A stretch of 64,000 nt of DNA, taken from Xanthomonas sp. (GTDB lineage: Bacteria; Pseudomonadota; Gammaproteobacteria; Xanthomonadales; Xanthomonadaceae). The notes beneath the pieces were generated by a model, which searched no databases, was not told the origin of the DNA, and saw nothing but the letters and a program-made list of their open reading frames with translations. The DNA lies in NCBI RefSeq assembly GCF_017163755.1, contig NZ_JAFIWC010000007.1:62001-126000 (forward strand), in the 5' to 3' direction. The position numbers and the translations under genes were made by a program. Positions 19,470 through 30,055 of this stretch are shown here, one piece after another. Position 1 is the first letter of the stretch. Each line of letters starts with the position of its first letter.

Positions 19470-20897
19470 ATGCGCGACGAATCCGTTTTCCCGATCGCTC
19501 CGCTGCCGCGCCGCCCGTGGCGCCTGGCGTTCGCCGGCCTGCTGCTCGCGTCGCTGGCCGCCAGCGCGCAGGCGGAGGTCATCCTGCACGCGTTCAACTG
19601 GCCCTATGCCACGGTCCAGGCGCGTGCGGCGCAGATCGCCGACGCCGGCTACCGCAAGGTGATGGTGGCGCCGGCCTACCGCTCGCAGGGCCACGAATGG
19701 TGGGCGCGCTACCAGCCGCAGGACCTGCGGGTGATCGACAGCCCGCTCGGCGACCGCGAGGACTTCGCCGGCATGGTGCAGGCGCTGGCCGACCACGGCG
19801 TGGAGACCTACGCCGACGTGGTGCTCAACCACATGGCCAACGAGGCCGCGACGCGCCCCGGGCTGGACTATCCCGGCACCGCGGTGCTGTCGCAGTACGC
19901 CGCCGATCCGGCGCGCTACCAGGCGCTGCGGCTGTTCGGCGACCTGGGCGCCAACTTCCTCGGCGCCGCCGATTTCGGCCCGGCGCAGTGCATCGGCAAC
20001 TACGCCGACGCCTACGAAGTGCGCAACTACCGCATCTGCGGCGGCGGCAGCGATCCGGGGCTGCCGGATCTGCTCGGCAACGCGTGGGTGGTGCAGCAGC
20101 AGCGCGCCTACCTGCTTGCGCTCAAGGGCCTTGGCGTCACCGGCTTGCGCGTCGATGCGGCCAAGCACATGCAGTTCGCGCACCTGCAGCAGGTGCTGGA
20201 TCCCGGCATCCGCGCGGGCATGCACGTGTTCGGCGAGGTGATCACCAACGGCGGCGCCGGCAGCGCGGACTACGACCAGTTCCTGGCGCCCTACCTGCAG
20301 CAGACCGGGCATGGCGCCTACGACTTCCCGCTGTTCCACTCGGTGCGCAACGCCCTGTTGCCGGGCGGCAGCATGGACCTGCTGGTCGACCCGGGCGCGT
20401 ACGGCCAGGCGTTGCCGGGCGAGCGCGCGGTGACCTTCGCCATCACCCACGACATTCCGAACAACGCCGGCTTCCGCTACGCGATCCTCGACCCGGTCGA
20501 CGAGACCCTCGCCTATGCCTACCTGCTCGGCCGCGACGGCGGCGTGCCGATGGTCTATTCGGACAACAACGAAAGCGGCGACAATCGCTGGGTCGACGCC
20601 TACCTGCGCCAGGACCTGCGGCGCATGATCGGCTTCCACAACGCGGTGCAGGGCAGCGACATGCAGGTGCTCGCGCACGGCCCCTGCCACCTGCTGTTCC
20701 GCCGCGGCAGCCTGGGCATCGTCGGCATCAACAAGTGCGCCGCCACGGTCAGCGCCACGGTGGCGATGAACGGCAGCGTGCTGCACTGGAACGTGGACTA
20801 CGTCGATGCGCTGGGTTCGGGCAGCGTCGTGCGCATCGGCAGCGCCGCGTACACCTTCAGCCTGCCGCCACGGCAGGCGCGGATGTGGCGGCGCTGA
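19470..20897 (+). CDS. Secreted alpha-amylase, GH13 family
   Basis: 475 residues, exported by a signal peptide (LAFAGLLLASLAASAQA). The four GH13 regions are present: YADVVLNHMAN (I), GLRVDAAKHM with the nucleophile Asp (II), VFGEVIT with the acid/base Glu (III) and FAITHDIPNN with the transition-state Asp (IV). The enzyme hydrolyses alpha-1,4-glucans outside the cytoplasm. A Cys-containing C-terminal beta domain is plausible (HGPCHLLF, GINKCAA). The start has AAAGGAG 8 bases upstream. Lying 350 bases after a TonB receptor and convergent with a sugar-type dehydrogenase, it fits a starch or maltodextrin uptake locus. Confidence 0.92.
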   Translation: MRDESVFPIAPLPRRPWRLAFAGLLLASLAASAQAEVILHAFNWPYATVQARAAQIADAGYRKVMVAPAYRSQGHEWWARYQPQDLRVIDSPLGDREDFAGMVQALADHGVETYADVVLNHMANEAATRPGLDYPGTAVLSQYAADPARYQALRLFGDLGANFLGAADFGPAQCIGNYADAYEVRNYRICGGGSDPGLPDLLGNAWVVQQQRAYLLALKGLGVTGLRVDAAKHMQFAHLQQVLDPGIRAGMHVFGEVITNGGAGSADYDQFLAPYLQQTGHGAYDFPLFHSVRNALLPGGSMDLLVDPGAYGQALPGERAVTFAITHDIPNNAGFRYAILDPVDETLAYAYLLGRDGGVPMVYSDNNESGDNRWVDAYLRQDLRRMIGFHNAVQGSDMQVLAHGPCHLLFRRGSLGIVGINKCAATVSATVAMNGSVLHWNVDYVDALGSGSVVRIGSAAYTFSLPPRQARMWRR

Positions 20898-20927
20898 CGA
20901 CGCAGGCGGGCGTGCCGGCCTGCGTCG
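20898..20927. terminator. Bidirectional hairpin between convergent genes
   Basis: Stem CGACGCAGGC / GCCTGCGTCG with a 10-base loop, starting right after the amylase stop and ending 16 bases before the stop of the convergent dehydrogenase. It is placed to end transcripts from both sides, though no T tract is present. Confidence 0.6.
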
Positions 20928-20943
20928 CGGGCAAGGCCGCCGG

Positions 20944-21879
20944 CTACCACTCGAACGGCGGCATCGCCTGGCGTGCGCCGAGCATGAAGGCGTCGGCCAC
21001 GTGCACGAACGGGGTCACGTCCACCTCCGATTCGCCGGCGCGCACCAGTTCGACGAAACGCCGGTACAGGCCGGCGTACTCGTCCGACGGGCCGACCTGC
21101 TGCGCCTGCCCGTCGATGCTGAGCTTGGCGCCGCCCTCGCTGAGCCGCAGCACGCCTTCATCGGTCTCCACCTCGATGTCCCAGCGCTGCGGGCCGGTCT
21201 GCAGGAAATCCAGCTCGGCCGTCACCGGCGCTTGCGCGGTGTCGACGAAGCTCAGCGCCGCGTACAGCGGCGCCTGGCGGTTCTCCGGCATGTGCAGTTC
21301 GGCCTCGCGCAGCGCGAACGGGCGCGGCAGGATGCGCGTGGCGATCGACAGCGCGTTGATGCCCGGATCGAACACGCCCATGCCGCCCGGGGCCAGGATC
21401 CAGTCCTGGCCAGGATGCCACTGGCGGATGTCCTCCTTCCAGGCGATGTGCGCGCGGCGCACCTGCTTGTCCGCCAGCCAGCGTTGCGCCGGCGCCACGC
21501 CGGCGGCGCAGCGCGAATGCCAGCTGGTGAACAGCGTGCGGTCCACGCGCTGCGCCTGCCGCCGCAGGTCCTCGATCTCCGACAGCGTGGCCGCCGGCGG
21601 TTTTTCCAGGAACACATGGCGGCCGGCGGCCAGCGCCTCGTGCGCCTGCGCATGGCGGCCGATCGGCGGCGTGCACAGCACCACCGCCTCGATCTGCGGA
21701 TGCGCCGCGAGCGCCTCGTGCAACGTCGTATACGTAGGCACCTCGTCGACCGATGCGTGGCGGCTGACGGTGGCGACCAGCTCGACGTCGTCGCGCGCGG
21801 CGATCGTCGGCAGGTGCTGGTCCCGTGCGATCTTGCCGATCCCGACCACGGCGATGCGCAGTGCATCTGGATGATTCAT
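20944..21879 (-). CDS. Gfo/Idh/MocA family dehydrogenase
   Basis: 311 residues. The N-terminal Rossmann fold reads LRIAVVGIGKIARDQHLP, followed by VVLCTPPIGRHAQAHEAL and the EKPP motif with the conserved Lys (HVFLEKPPAAT). The C-terminal domain includes GGMGVFDPGINALSIATRI. The family oxidises or reduces sugars and related compounds with NAD(P). Overall similarity in style is closest to galactose or arabinose 1-dehydrogenases, but the substrate cannot be fixed by reading. The ATG has GAGG about 14 bases upstream, a loose spacing. The gene lies convergent to the amylase, which supports a role in sugar use. Confidence 0.88.
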   Translation of the reverse strand: MNHPDALRIAVVGIGKIARDQHLPTIAARDDVELVATVSRHASVDEVPTYTTLHEALAAHPQIEAVVLCTPPIGRHAQAHEALAAGRHVFLEKPPAATLSEIEDLRRQAQRVDRTLFTSWHSRCAAGVAPAQRWLADKQVRRAHIAWKEDIRQWHPGQDWILAPGGMGVFDPGINALSIATRILPRPFALREAELHMPENRQAPLYAALSFVDTAQAPVTAELDFLQTGPQRWDIEVETDEGVLRLSEGGAKLSIDGQAQQVGPSDEYAGLYRRFVELVRAGESEVDVTPFVHVADAFMLGARQAMPPFEW

Positions 21880-22099
21880 CGAAAGCTCGTCCTCATGCGG
21901 AAATGTTCGGTGCGGTGGCCGGCGCGCACCCGCTTGCCGCAAGGCCGCCGCGCCCGCCACCATGATCGCGCCGGCGCCTATGTGAGCGGCCGGTCGGACC
22001 GCCCGTGGCGGTCGCCAGAGTGTACTTGCCGCGCGCGAGGCAGCGAAACGCGCGCCGATCGCCGGCACCCTGCGATGCCGGTATCGGCCGCGCCGCGTC

Positions 22100-22336
22100 T
22101 CACTCCTCGCTTGGCGGCGTATCCGTGCCCAGGTACTGGCGGATCGCCTCGAACACCTTCGAGGTACCGTCGTCCTGGTCCTTGGGCAGGCGCTCGGTGA
22201 AGTCCCGCAGCAGCTTGTCGCCATCGACGCCCGGCTGCTCGGCCAGCGCCAGGGCCAGGTCGCCGACGGTGCGCGCCAGCGCGACCCAGATCCGTCCCAG
22301 GGATTCCGCGATCACTTCCATTTCTTGGTCCTGCAT
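22100..22336 (-). CDS. Small acidic conserved hypothetical protein
   Basis: 78 residues beginning MQDQEMEVIAESLGRIWVAL and ending YLGTDTPPSEE; acidic, with no signal peptide or membrane helix. An excellent ribosome binding site (GGAGG, 5 bases before the ATG) and balanced composition make it a real gene. It is divergent from metF and may share its control region. Its function is not recognised. Confidence 0.8.
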   Translation of the reverse strand: MQDQEMEVIAESLGRIWVALARTVGDLALALAEQPGVDGDKLLRDFTERLPKDQDDGTSKVFEAIRQYLGTDTPPSEE

Positions 22337-22479
22337 GTCGCCTCCGATCAGGTTGCGTGGGGTCCGGCCAGCTTACCCCCTGCGGTCGGCGCCGTAGGCG
22401 CCAATGCGCGGGCGCGGCGCGTTGCCTCCCGAGTGCAGCATCCAGAAGGCAAGACGTAGCGGGCAAGAATGATTATGCA

Positions 22480-22503
22480 TTCATCGCGATGAAGCGATAT
22501 TAT
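22480..22503. promoter_or_regulatory. Palindromic operator and -10 box in the metF promoter
   Basis: TTCATCGCGATGAA (22480-22493) is a perfect 14-bp palindrome. It is directly followed by GCGATAT, repeating the half-site GCGAT, and by a -10-like TATTAT at 22498-22503. The site lies 38 bases before the metF start codon and would block or guide RNA polymerase. Known regulators of methionine genes in proteobacteria (MetR, MetJ, SahR, SamR) are candidates; I cannot tell which. Confidence 0.6.
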
Positions 22504-22530
22504 GGACGCACGTTCCGCCAGGCCGCCGCG

Positions 22531-23355
22531 ATGATCCCGATCAGCTTCGAGTTCTACCCGCCCAAGACCGACGAGCAGCGCGCGCAGCTTGACCGTACCG
22601 CGTCCCGGCTCAAGGCGTTCGCGCCGGAGTACGTGTCGTGCACCTTCGGCGCCGGCGGCTCCACCCTCAGCTACACCTCCGAGACGGTGCGCCACCTGAA
22701 GCAGCACCACAGTTTCGAGGCCGCGCCGCACCTGTCCTGCGTCGGCGGCAGCCGCGAGGAGATCCGCGAACTGCTCAAGCTGTACCGCGCGATCGGCTGC
22801 CGGCGCCTGGTCGCGCTGCGCGGCGACCTGCCGTCGGGCATGGGCCATCCCGGCGACCTGCGCTACGCCGCCGATCTGATCGCCTTCATCCGCGCCGAGC
22901 ACGGCGATGCGTTCCACCTGGAAGTGGGCGCGTACCCGGAGACGCACCCGCAGGCCAGCGACGCGCTGAGCGACCTGAAGCACTTCAAGGAAAAGGTGGA
23001 CGCCGGCGCCGACGCGGCGATCACCCAGTATTTCTACAACGCCGACGCGTATTTCCATTTCGTCGACGCGGTGCGCAAGCTCGGCGTGGACATCCCGATC
23101 GTGCCGGGGATCATGCCGATCTCCAACTTCAGCCAGCTGCGGCGCTTTTCCGAGCAATGCGGCGCGGAGATCCCGCGCTGGATCGGCAAGCGCATGCAGG
23201 CCTACGGCGACGATGCCGAGGCGGTGCGCGAGTTCGGCGCCGACGTGGTGGCCGCGCTGTGCGACCGCCTGGTCGCCGGCGGCGCGCCGTCGCTGCACTT
23301 CTACACCCTCAACCTGGCCAAGCCGACCCTCGGCGTGCTGTCGCGACTGAAGTGA
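22531..23355 (+). CDS. metF: 5,10-methylenetetrahydrofolate reductase
   Basis: Reduces 5,10-methylene-THF to 5-methyl-THF, the methyl donor for methionine synthesis, using an FAD-containing TIM barrel in the cytoplasm. 274 residues, the usual length of the bacterial short form. Motifs seen are the start SFEFYPPKT, VSCTFGAGGST, the folate/FAD-related RLVALRGDLP, AAITQYFYN and LHFYTLN near the end. The start ATG (MIPISFEFYPP) fits homologues, although the ribosome binding site is weak; an upstream in-frame ATG at 22489 lies inside the palindromic operator and is unlikely. Control is probably through that operator. Confidence 0.96.
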   Translation: MIPISFEFYPPKTDEQRAQLDRTASRLKAFAPEYVSCTFGAGGSTLSYTSETVRHLKQHHSFEAAPHLSCVGGSREEIRELLKLYRAIGCRRLVALRGDLPSGMGHPGDLRYAADLIAFIRAEHGDAFHLEVGAYPETHPQASDALSDLKHFKEKVDAGADAAITQYFYNADAYFHFVDAVRKLGVDIPIVPGIMPISNFSQLRRFSEQCGAEIPRWIGKRMQAYGDDAEAVREFGADVVAALCDRLVAGGAPSLHFYTLNLAKPTLGVLSRLK

Positions 23356-23410
23356 ACGTCGCTGGCGCGCTACCCGGTGCGCGTAGCGCCCGCATCGGAG
23401 GCGACAAGCG

Positions 23411-23796
23411 GAGCTGCAGGCCTGCCGCCTCCGGAAGCAGTCGGGACTGAAGTCCCTCCTTACAGCGAGCCAATGCACCTTCTTCGCGGAACGCTCTGCA
23501 CGAGCGGCTTCGGCCGCGACGAGCGAAGTGGCGGGTCTGCCGCCACCACGAGCGGTCGGCGCTGAAGCCCTCCTGGAGGGCACGCCCAGGCGAACCCGCG
23601 GGGCGACGTCCTTGGCGCCGGCATACGCCGTCCCCACCCGGGACCTCCTGTAGCAGCGACTTCAGCCGCGACGAACGAAGCGGCACACGAAGCGGCACAC
23701 CCGCCGGATCGCGAGCGGCCGGCACTGAAGCCTTTCCTACGGCAGTACGCCATCCTCGTCAGAGCCTCTTGTGGGAGCAACTTCAGGCGCGAACGC
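23411..23796. repeat. Cluster of degenerate dispersed hairpin repeats
   Basis: The 690-base gap between metF and the DUF4124 gene has no credible gene but at least five diverged copies of the GGAGCGACTTCAGTCGCGAC-type repeat in both orientations: about 23440-23465, 23500-23525, 23649-23674, 23717-23740 and 23770-23796. Neighbouring copies of opposite orientation could fold on each other. Nothing else was recognised from 23797 to 24046. Confidence 0.6.
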
Positions 23797-24046
23797 ATCG
23801 GCGCCCCGCCGCGCGAAGCCATCGGGATCGAACCCCACAGAAGATCGCCTGCCCTCGCAGACCCGGCCAGTCCGGTGAGCGCGGCCGCGCGGCATGCCTT
23901 CGGTCTCCGAATGCCCAGATGGAAGGCTCGGTTCCGCGCATCGTCGCGACGGCCCAGCCAGGCGCGGATGAATCCGTTCCTGCACCCGGCGCCATCCCTG
24001 CGTCCGGGCAGCTTCCCAGACGTCCGGCCTGCGACTAGGCTGGGCC

Positions 24047-24658
24047 ATGCGCGCGCCCCCGATTCTCCTGCTGCTGTGCCTGTGCGCCGCGCCCGCCGCC
24101 GCGCAGACGGTGAACCGCTGCACCGGTGCCGATGGCGCGACCGTGTACAGCGACCGCCGCTGCGAAGACCTGGGCGCGATCGACCGGCTGCCGCCGCGCG
24201 CCGCGCCCAGCGCATCGCGCGAAGGCGCCGGCGGCCTGTACCGGCCCATGTGCGTGCGCCGGCTCAGCGAACTGGCGCAGCAGATCCGCACCGCGGTGGA
24301 TGCGCGCGACGTCAATCGCCTGTCCACGCTGTACTGGTGGAACGGCGTGTCCAACGCGGCGGCGCTGCGCATCCTCGATCGCCTGGACGCGATCACGCGG
24401 CGGCCGCTGGTAGCGATCGTGCCGGTGCTACCCGAGCAGGGCCCGGTGTATGCGCAAGCCGCTCCCGCCGCCGCGATGCCGGCGTACGACCCGGCCGCGC
24501 CGGCGCCGGCCGCACCGCCGCAGACCGACGCAGCCCCCTCGCCACGCGCGCGTGCGACCGCGCTGCGCCTGGAGCAAACCATGGGCGGCAGCGCCACGCC
24601 GTCGCAGACGGTGCTGTACCTGCGCCGCCAGTACGGGTGTTTCTGGATCAGCTTCTAG
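24047..24658 (+). CDS. Secreted DUF4124-type protein
   Basis: 203 residues. A signal peptide (ILLLLCLCAAPAAAQ) is followed at once by VNRCTGADGATVYSDRRCEDLG, the short DUF4124 motif with two Cys found at the N-terminus of many xanthomonad envelope proteins. The middle (RPMCVRRLSELAQQIRTA) and a Pro/Ala-rich linker around residues 135-170 lead to a C-terminal RQYGCFWISF. It should act in the periplasm; no activity is known. No obvious ribosome binding site is visible before the ATG, but composition and signal peptide support it. It is isolated between repeat-rich DNA and a gene remnant. Confidence 0.8.
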   Translation: MRAPPILLLLCLCAAPAAAQTVNRCTGADGATVYSDRRCEDLGAIDRLPPRAAPSASREGAGGLYRPMCVRRLSELAQQIRTAVDARDVNRLSTLYWWNGVSNAAALRILDRLDAITRRPLVAIVPVLPEQGPVYAQAAPAAAMPAYDPAAPAPAAPPQTDAAPSPRARATALRLEQTMGGSATPSQTVLYLRRQYGCFWISF

Positions 24659-24763
24659 CGCCGTTCCAGTTCGACTGCCTGCGCCCGGTAAGCAACCGTG
24701 GGAGCGGCTCCACGGCGGCGCGCACTATCGCGACCGACCGTCGGGGCCACCAAGCCGCCTGAA

Positions 24764-24957
24764 GAAGCGACATCGTCTGAATCGAAACGCCCTGACGCCA
24801 CAGCGGATGGCCACACCGAGGCAGCACCAGCATTGCACGTCGCATAGGTCGCGCTGGTGGCGCTGGCGGTCGGCGCGATGATGCCGGGGCGGGCGACCAG
24901 CCACGCCAGCGCGACCTGGGCCGGTATGGCGCGGTGCTTGCGAGCAGTACCCACGAA
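24764..24957 (-). pseudogene. Remnant of an aldo/keto reductase C-terminus
   Basis: Read on the minus strand, the segment gives IPAQVALAWLVARPGIIAPT followed by ASATS and, further on, DSDDVASSGG. This matches the usual C-terminus of aldo/keto reductases (PAQVALAWLLAQPGV, APIASATS, then the final helices). The preceding two thirds of such a protein are missing: upstream the frame runs into unrelated Arg-rich sequence, and the conserved catalytic Tyr/Lys/His region is absent. The remaining DNA from 24659 to 25182 shows only another short copy of a GGGAGCGGCT-type repeat near 24700. A decayed gene is the best reading. Confidence 0.6.
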
Positions 24958-25182
24958 CACGCTGCTCTCTCGACGTGCGGGCGCCGCATGCGCGCGGCGT
25001 GGCGGCATCGCGAGATTGCGCCCCTGTGTGCAGCAGGGAACGGCCAGCGCCGGCACGTCGCGCGATTCCCGCTACCGCAGCAGCCGACGTACGCGACGCC
25101 GTGTTTCCGATGACATCCGTCGCGGCACTGCCGCTCGAACGCAACTGGCCGGCTGCACGCCCGCCCTCGGCAGCCGCGGTGG

Positions 25183-26136
25183 CTAGGCCTCGGCCGGCCA
25201 CAGCCCAGCGATCGCCGCGATGCCCTGGGCGCCGTGCGAGCGGGCCTCGGCCACCTGCGACGGCGACAGTCCGCCGATCGGGTACAGCGGCAGCGCCACC
25301 TGTTCGCGCAGGCGCTCGAACGCCTCCCAGCCCAGCGGCGCGGCGCCGGGATGGCTGGCGGTCGCCGCCAGCGGCCCGACCACCGCGAAATCGCAGCGCA
25401 GCCGCTGCGCGGCCTGCAGGTCTTCCAGGGTGTGGCACGACGCGGCGACGCAGCGGTCGGCCGGCAGCGGGCGCTCGTGGCATTGCGCCAGCTGCTCGGA
25501 GCCAAGATGCACGCCGACCGCCAGCTCCTGCGCCAGCGCCACGTCGCGATTGACCAGCACCTGCACCCCGCGCGCCGCGCACAGCGCCGCCGCCGTGCGC
25601 GCCAACGCCCGCCAGCGCTCGGCCGGCAGCGTGCGCGCGCGCAGCTGCACGCGTTGCACGCCATCGCGCAGCGCACGCTCCAGCGACGTCAGCCAGCGCG
25701 CATCGTCGAGCGGCTCGGGCGTGACCAGGTAGCGGTCGGGCTGGCGCAGCATCGCCACCACCGGCTGGTCCGCCGGCGGCATCGAATAGCGGCCCAGCCT
25801 TTCCGGCGCCACCCAGGTCAGCGCCTGGCCCTCGCGCCCGCGCGCCACGCCCTTCCACGACAGCACCCGGCGCATTTCCAGGCGCAGGCGTTTGTCGGGA
25901 TAGCGTTGCGGCACTTCCATCAGCGGCGCGCCGACCACCGCCTCGATGCCCAGTTCCTCGCGCAGCTCGCGGATCAGCGCCTGCTCCGAACTCTCGCCGG
26001 GCTCGCGCTTGCCGCCAGGAAACTCCCACAGGCCGGCCAGGTCGCGGCCTTCGGTGCGCCGGGCGAGCAGGATCCGGCCGCGCGCATCGATGATGACGCC
26101 GGCCACGACATGGATGGATCTGAGAGGTTCGGACAT
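25183..26136 (-). CDS. Nudix hydrolase fused to a thiamine phosphate synthase-like domain
   Basis: 317 residues in two domains. Residues 1-130 are a MutT-type Nudix hydrolase with a full Nudix box (GGKREPGESSEQALIRELRE followed by ELG), expected to clear oxidised nucleotides such as 8-oxo-dGTP. Residues about 140-317 form a ThiE/TenI-like barrel (VQLRARTL, VLVNRDVALA, GVHLGSEQL, DFAVVGPLAATASHPGA, PIGGLSPSQ). The fusion is known in other gamma-proteobacteria; whether the second domain makes thiamine phosphate is uncertain, though its HPGAAPLGW and GG motifs look intact. The start (MSEPLRSIHVV) fits homologues. Its usual place is near secA, as here. Confidence 0.9.
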   Translation of the reverse strand: MSEPLRSIHVVAGVIIDARGRILLARRTEGRDLAGLWEFPGGKREPGESSEQALIRELREELGIEAVVGAPLMEVPQRYPDKRLRLEMRRVLSWKGVARGREGQALTWVAPERLGRYSMPPADQPVVAMLRQPDRYLVTPEPLDDARWLTSLERALRDGVQRVQLRARTLPAERWRALARTAAALCAARGVQVLVNRDVALAQELAVGVHLGSEQLAQCHERPLPADRCVAASCHTLEDLQAAQRLRCDFAVVGPLAATASHPGAAPLGWEAFERLREQVALPLYPIGGLSPSQVAEARSHGAQGIAAIAGLWPAEA

Positions 26137-26381
26137 GGCGCAAGCTTGCCGTCTTCGGCGGTGCCAGCGCAATGAACTGGGTTCACATCGCCGCCGATCG
26201 TCTCGCGCGGAAGCGATTCCATGCGCGCTCGGCCGATATCGCGACGGGGGCTGCACCCTTCCTGCACGGGTCCGACGTCGGCAATGGCGGAATGATCGCG
26301 TTCGGCCGACCACGGGCGCCCTGCGACCGGCGCCAACGGCCGACGGCAGAGCGGCGCGGCAGAACGAATGGAGTGCCGCTG

Positions 26382-26756
26382 TCAGGCTGGCAGGTCGTGC
26401 CCGATCCGCCACAACACACCACCCGGGTCGTGCAGGGTGAAATCGCGCATGCCCCAGGGCTGGTCCTGCGGCGCGCCGAGGCGCGCGCCGTAGCGGACCG
26501 CCAGGTCGGCGGCATCCAGTCGCCGCCACCATGCATCGGCGTCCTCCACCCACAGGTGCAGCATCAGGTTGTGCGCCAGGCCCTGGTCGTAGAAATCCTG
26601 CAGCAGGAACGCGCAGCGCTCGCCATGGCGGAAGCAGGTCAGTTCCGGACCGATCTCCTCGGGCACGAACCCCACCTCGCGGTAGAACCGCAGCGACAGC
26701 GCATAGTCGCGCGCGGGCACGAACACCTTCAATTCAAGGCTGGGCGAAGGCTCCAC
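26382..26756 (-). CDS. Glyoxalase/bleomycin-resistance (VOC) family protein
   Basis: 124 residues with the VOC pattern: LELKVFVPARDYALSLRFYR, ELTCFRHGERCAFLLQDF, HLWVEDADAWWRRLD and the C-terminal MRDFTLHDPGGVLWRIGHD. VOC proteins bind metals and act as glyoxalases, dioxygenases or drug-binding proteins; the actual role here is unknown. The GTG at 26756 is preferred as start because AGGAG sits 7 bases upstream and the domain begins right after it. The open frame continues upstream through low-complexity sequence without other signals. Confidence 0.82.
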   Translation of the reverse strand: MEPSPSLELKVFVPARDYALSLRFYREVGFVPEEIGPELTCFRHGERCAFLLQDFYDQGLAHNLMLHLWVEDADAWWRRLDAADLAVRYGARLGAPQDQPWGMRDFTLHDPGGVLWRIGHDLPA

Positions 26757-26950
26757 GGCAAGCTCCTGCGACGATGGCGACACGCACCAGCCTACTCCGC
26801 CCACCGCGAGTCGGTGGATCCAATACACGGTACCAGCCGCCAGGCTCCCCAGCCGGAACGTCCCGCGCAAGTCTGGCGTAAGCGGAATGGATGTTTGCCT
26901 GCCGTGACCACAGCCTTCGTCCCGCCCCGACCTCCCGTCTGGAGCCACAG

Positions 26951-27135
26951 CCCCCTTTAGTAAAGGGGGCGCGCCGACAGGCGCGGGGTTTTGGGTACTG
27001 ATGAGCCGGGGCCCGCGTTTTGCGAAGCAAAGCGTGGGGCTGGTGCGCGAATGCGCAACAGCGCTAGTGCTGATGAGCCGGGGCCCGCGTTTTGCGAAGC
27101 AAAACGTGGGGCTGGTGCGCGAACGCGCAACAGCG
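26951..27135. repeat. Composite hairpin element with two 72-bp-spaced direct repeats
   Basis: It starts with a perfect hairpin CCCCCTTTAGTAAAGGGGG (26951-26969), then CGCGCC-GACA-GGCGCG and GGGGTTTTG. Next come two near-identical copies of about 66 bases (26998-27063 and 27070-27135). Each begins CTGATGAGCCGGGGCCCGCG, contains a TTTTGC-GAA-GCAAA hairpin and ends GCGCAACAGCG. A related composite lies at 50833-50921. The element occupies the space after the secA stop. Confidence 0.75.
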
Positions 27136-27155
27136 CGCGCAACAGCGTTCCTCCC

Positions 27156-29891
<2,736 letters not shown>

Positions 29892-29954
29892 TGAAGGAAC
29901 CGGTTGGAAAGGAACGCCCGTACGGCCGGGAATCCAGGAGGACTCCACCCGCCG

Positions 29955-29983
29955 CAAACGAAACAGGGCGCGAGGCGCCCTGT
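29955..29983 (-). terminator. Rho-independent terminator of the M23 peptidase gene
   Basis: On the minus strand ACAGGGCGC-CTC-GCGCCCTGT forms a perfect 9-bp stem followed by TTTCGTTTG. It lies 70 bases after the M23 peptidase stop and before secA. Confidence 0.85.
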
Positions 29984-30055
29984 CTGTGGCAAAGCGTATT
30001 GTAGCTTGGGGCGGCGTCCGGCGATTCAAGCGCCGGCACCGCGCCCCGCCGGCGC

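Noticed and set aside
26172-26960. 262-residue open frame on the plus strand across the VOC gene
   Set aside because: It is antisense to the VOC gene, which has a good ribosome binding site and family motifs.
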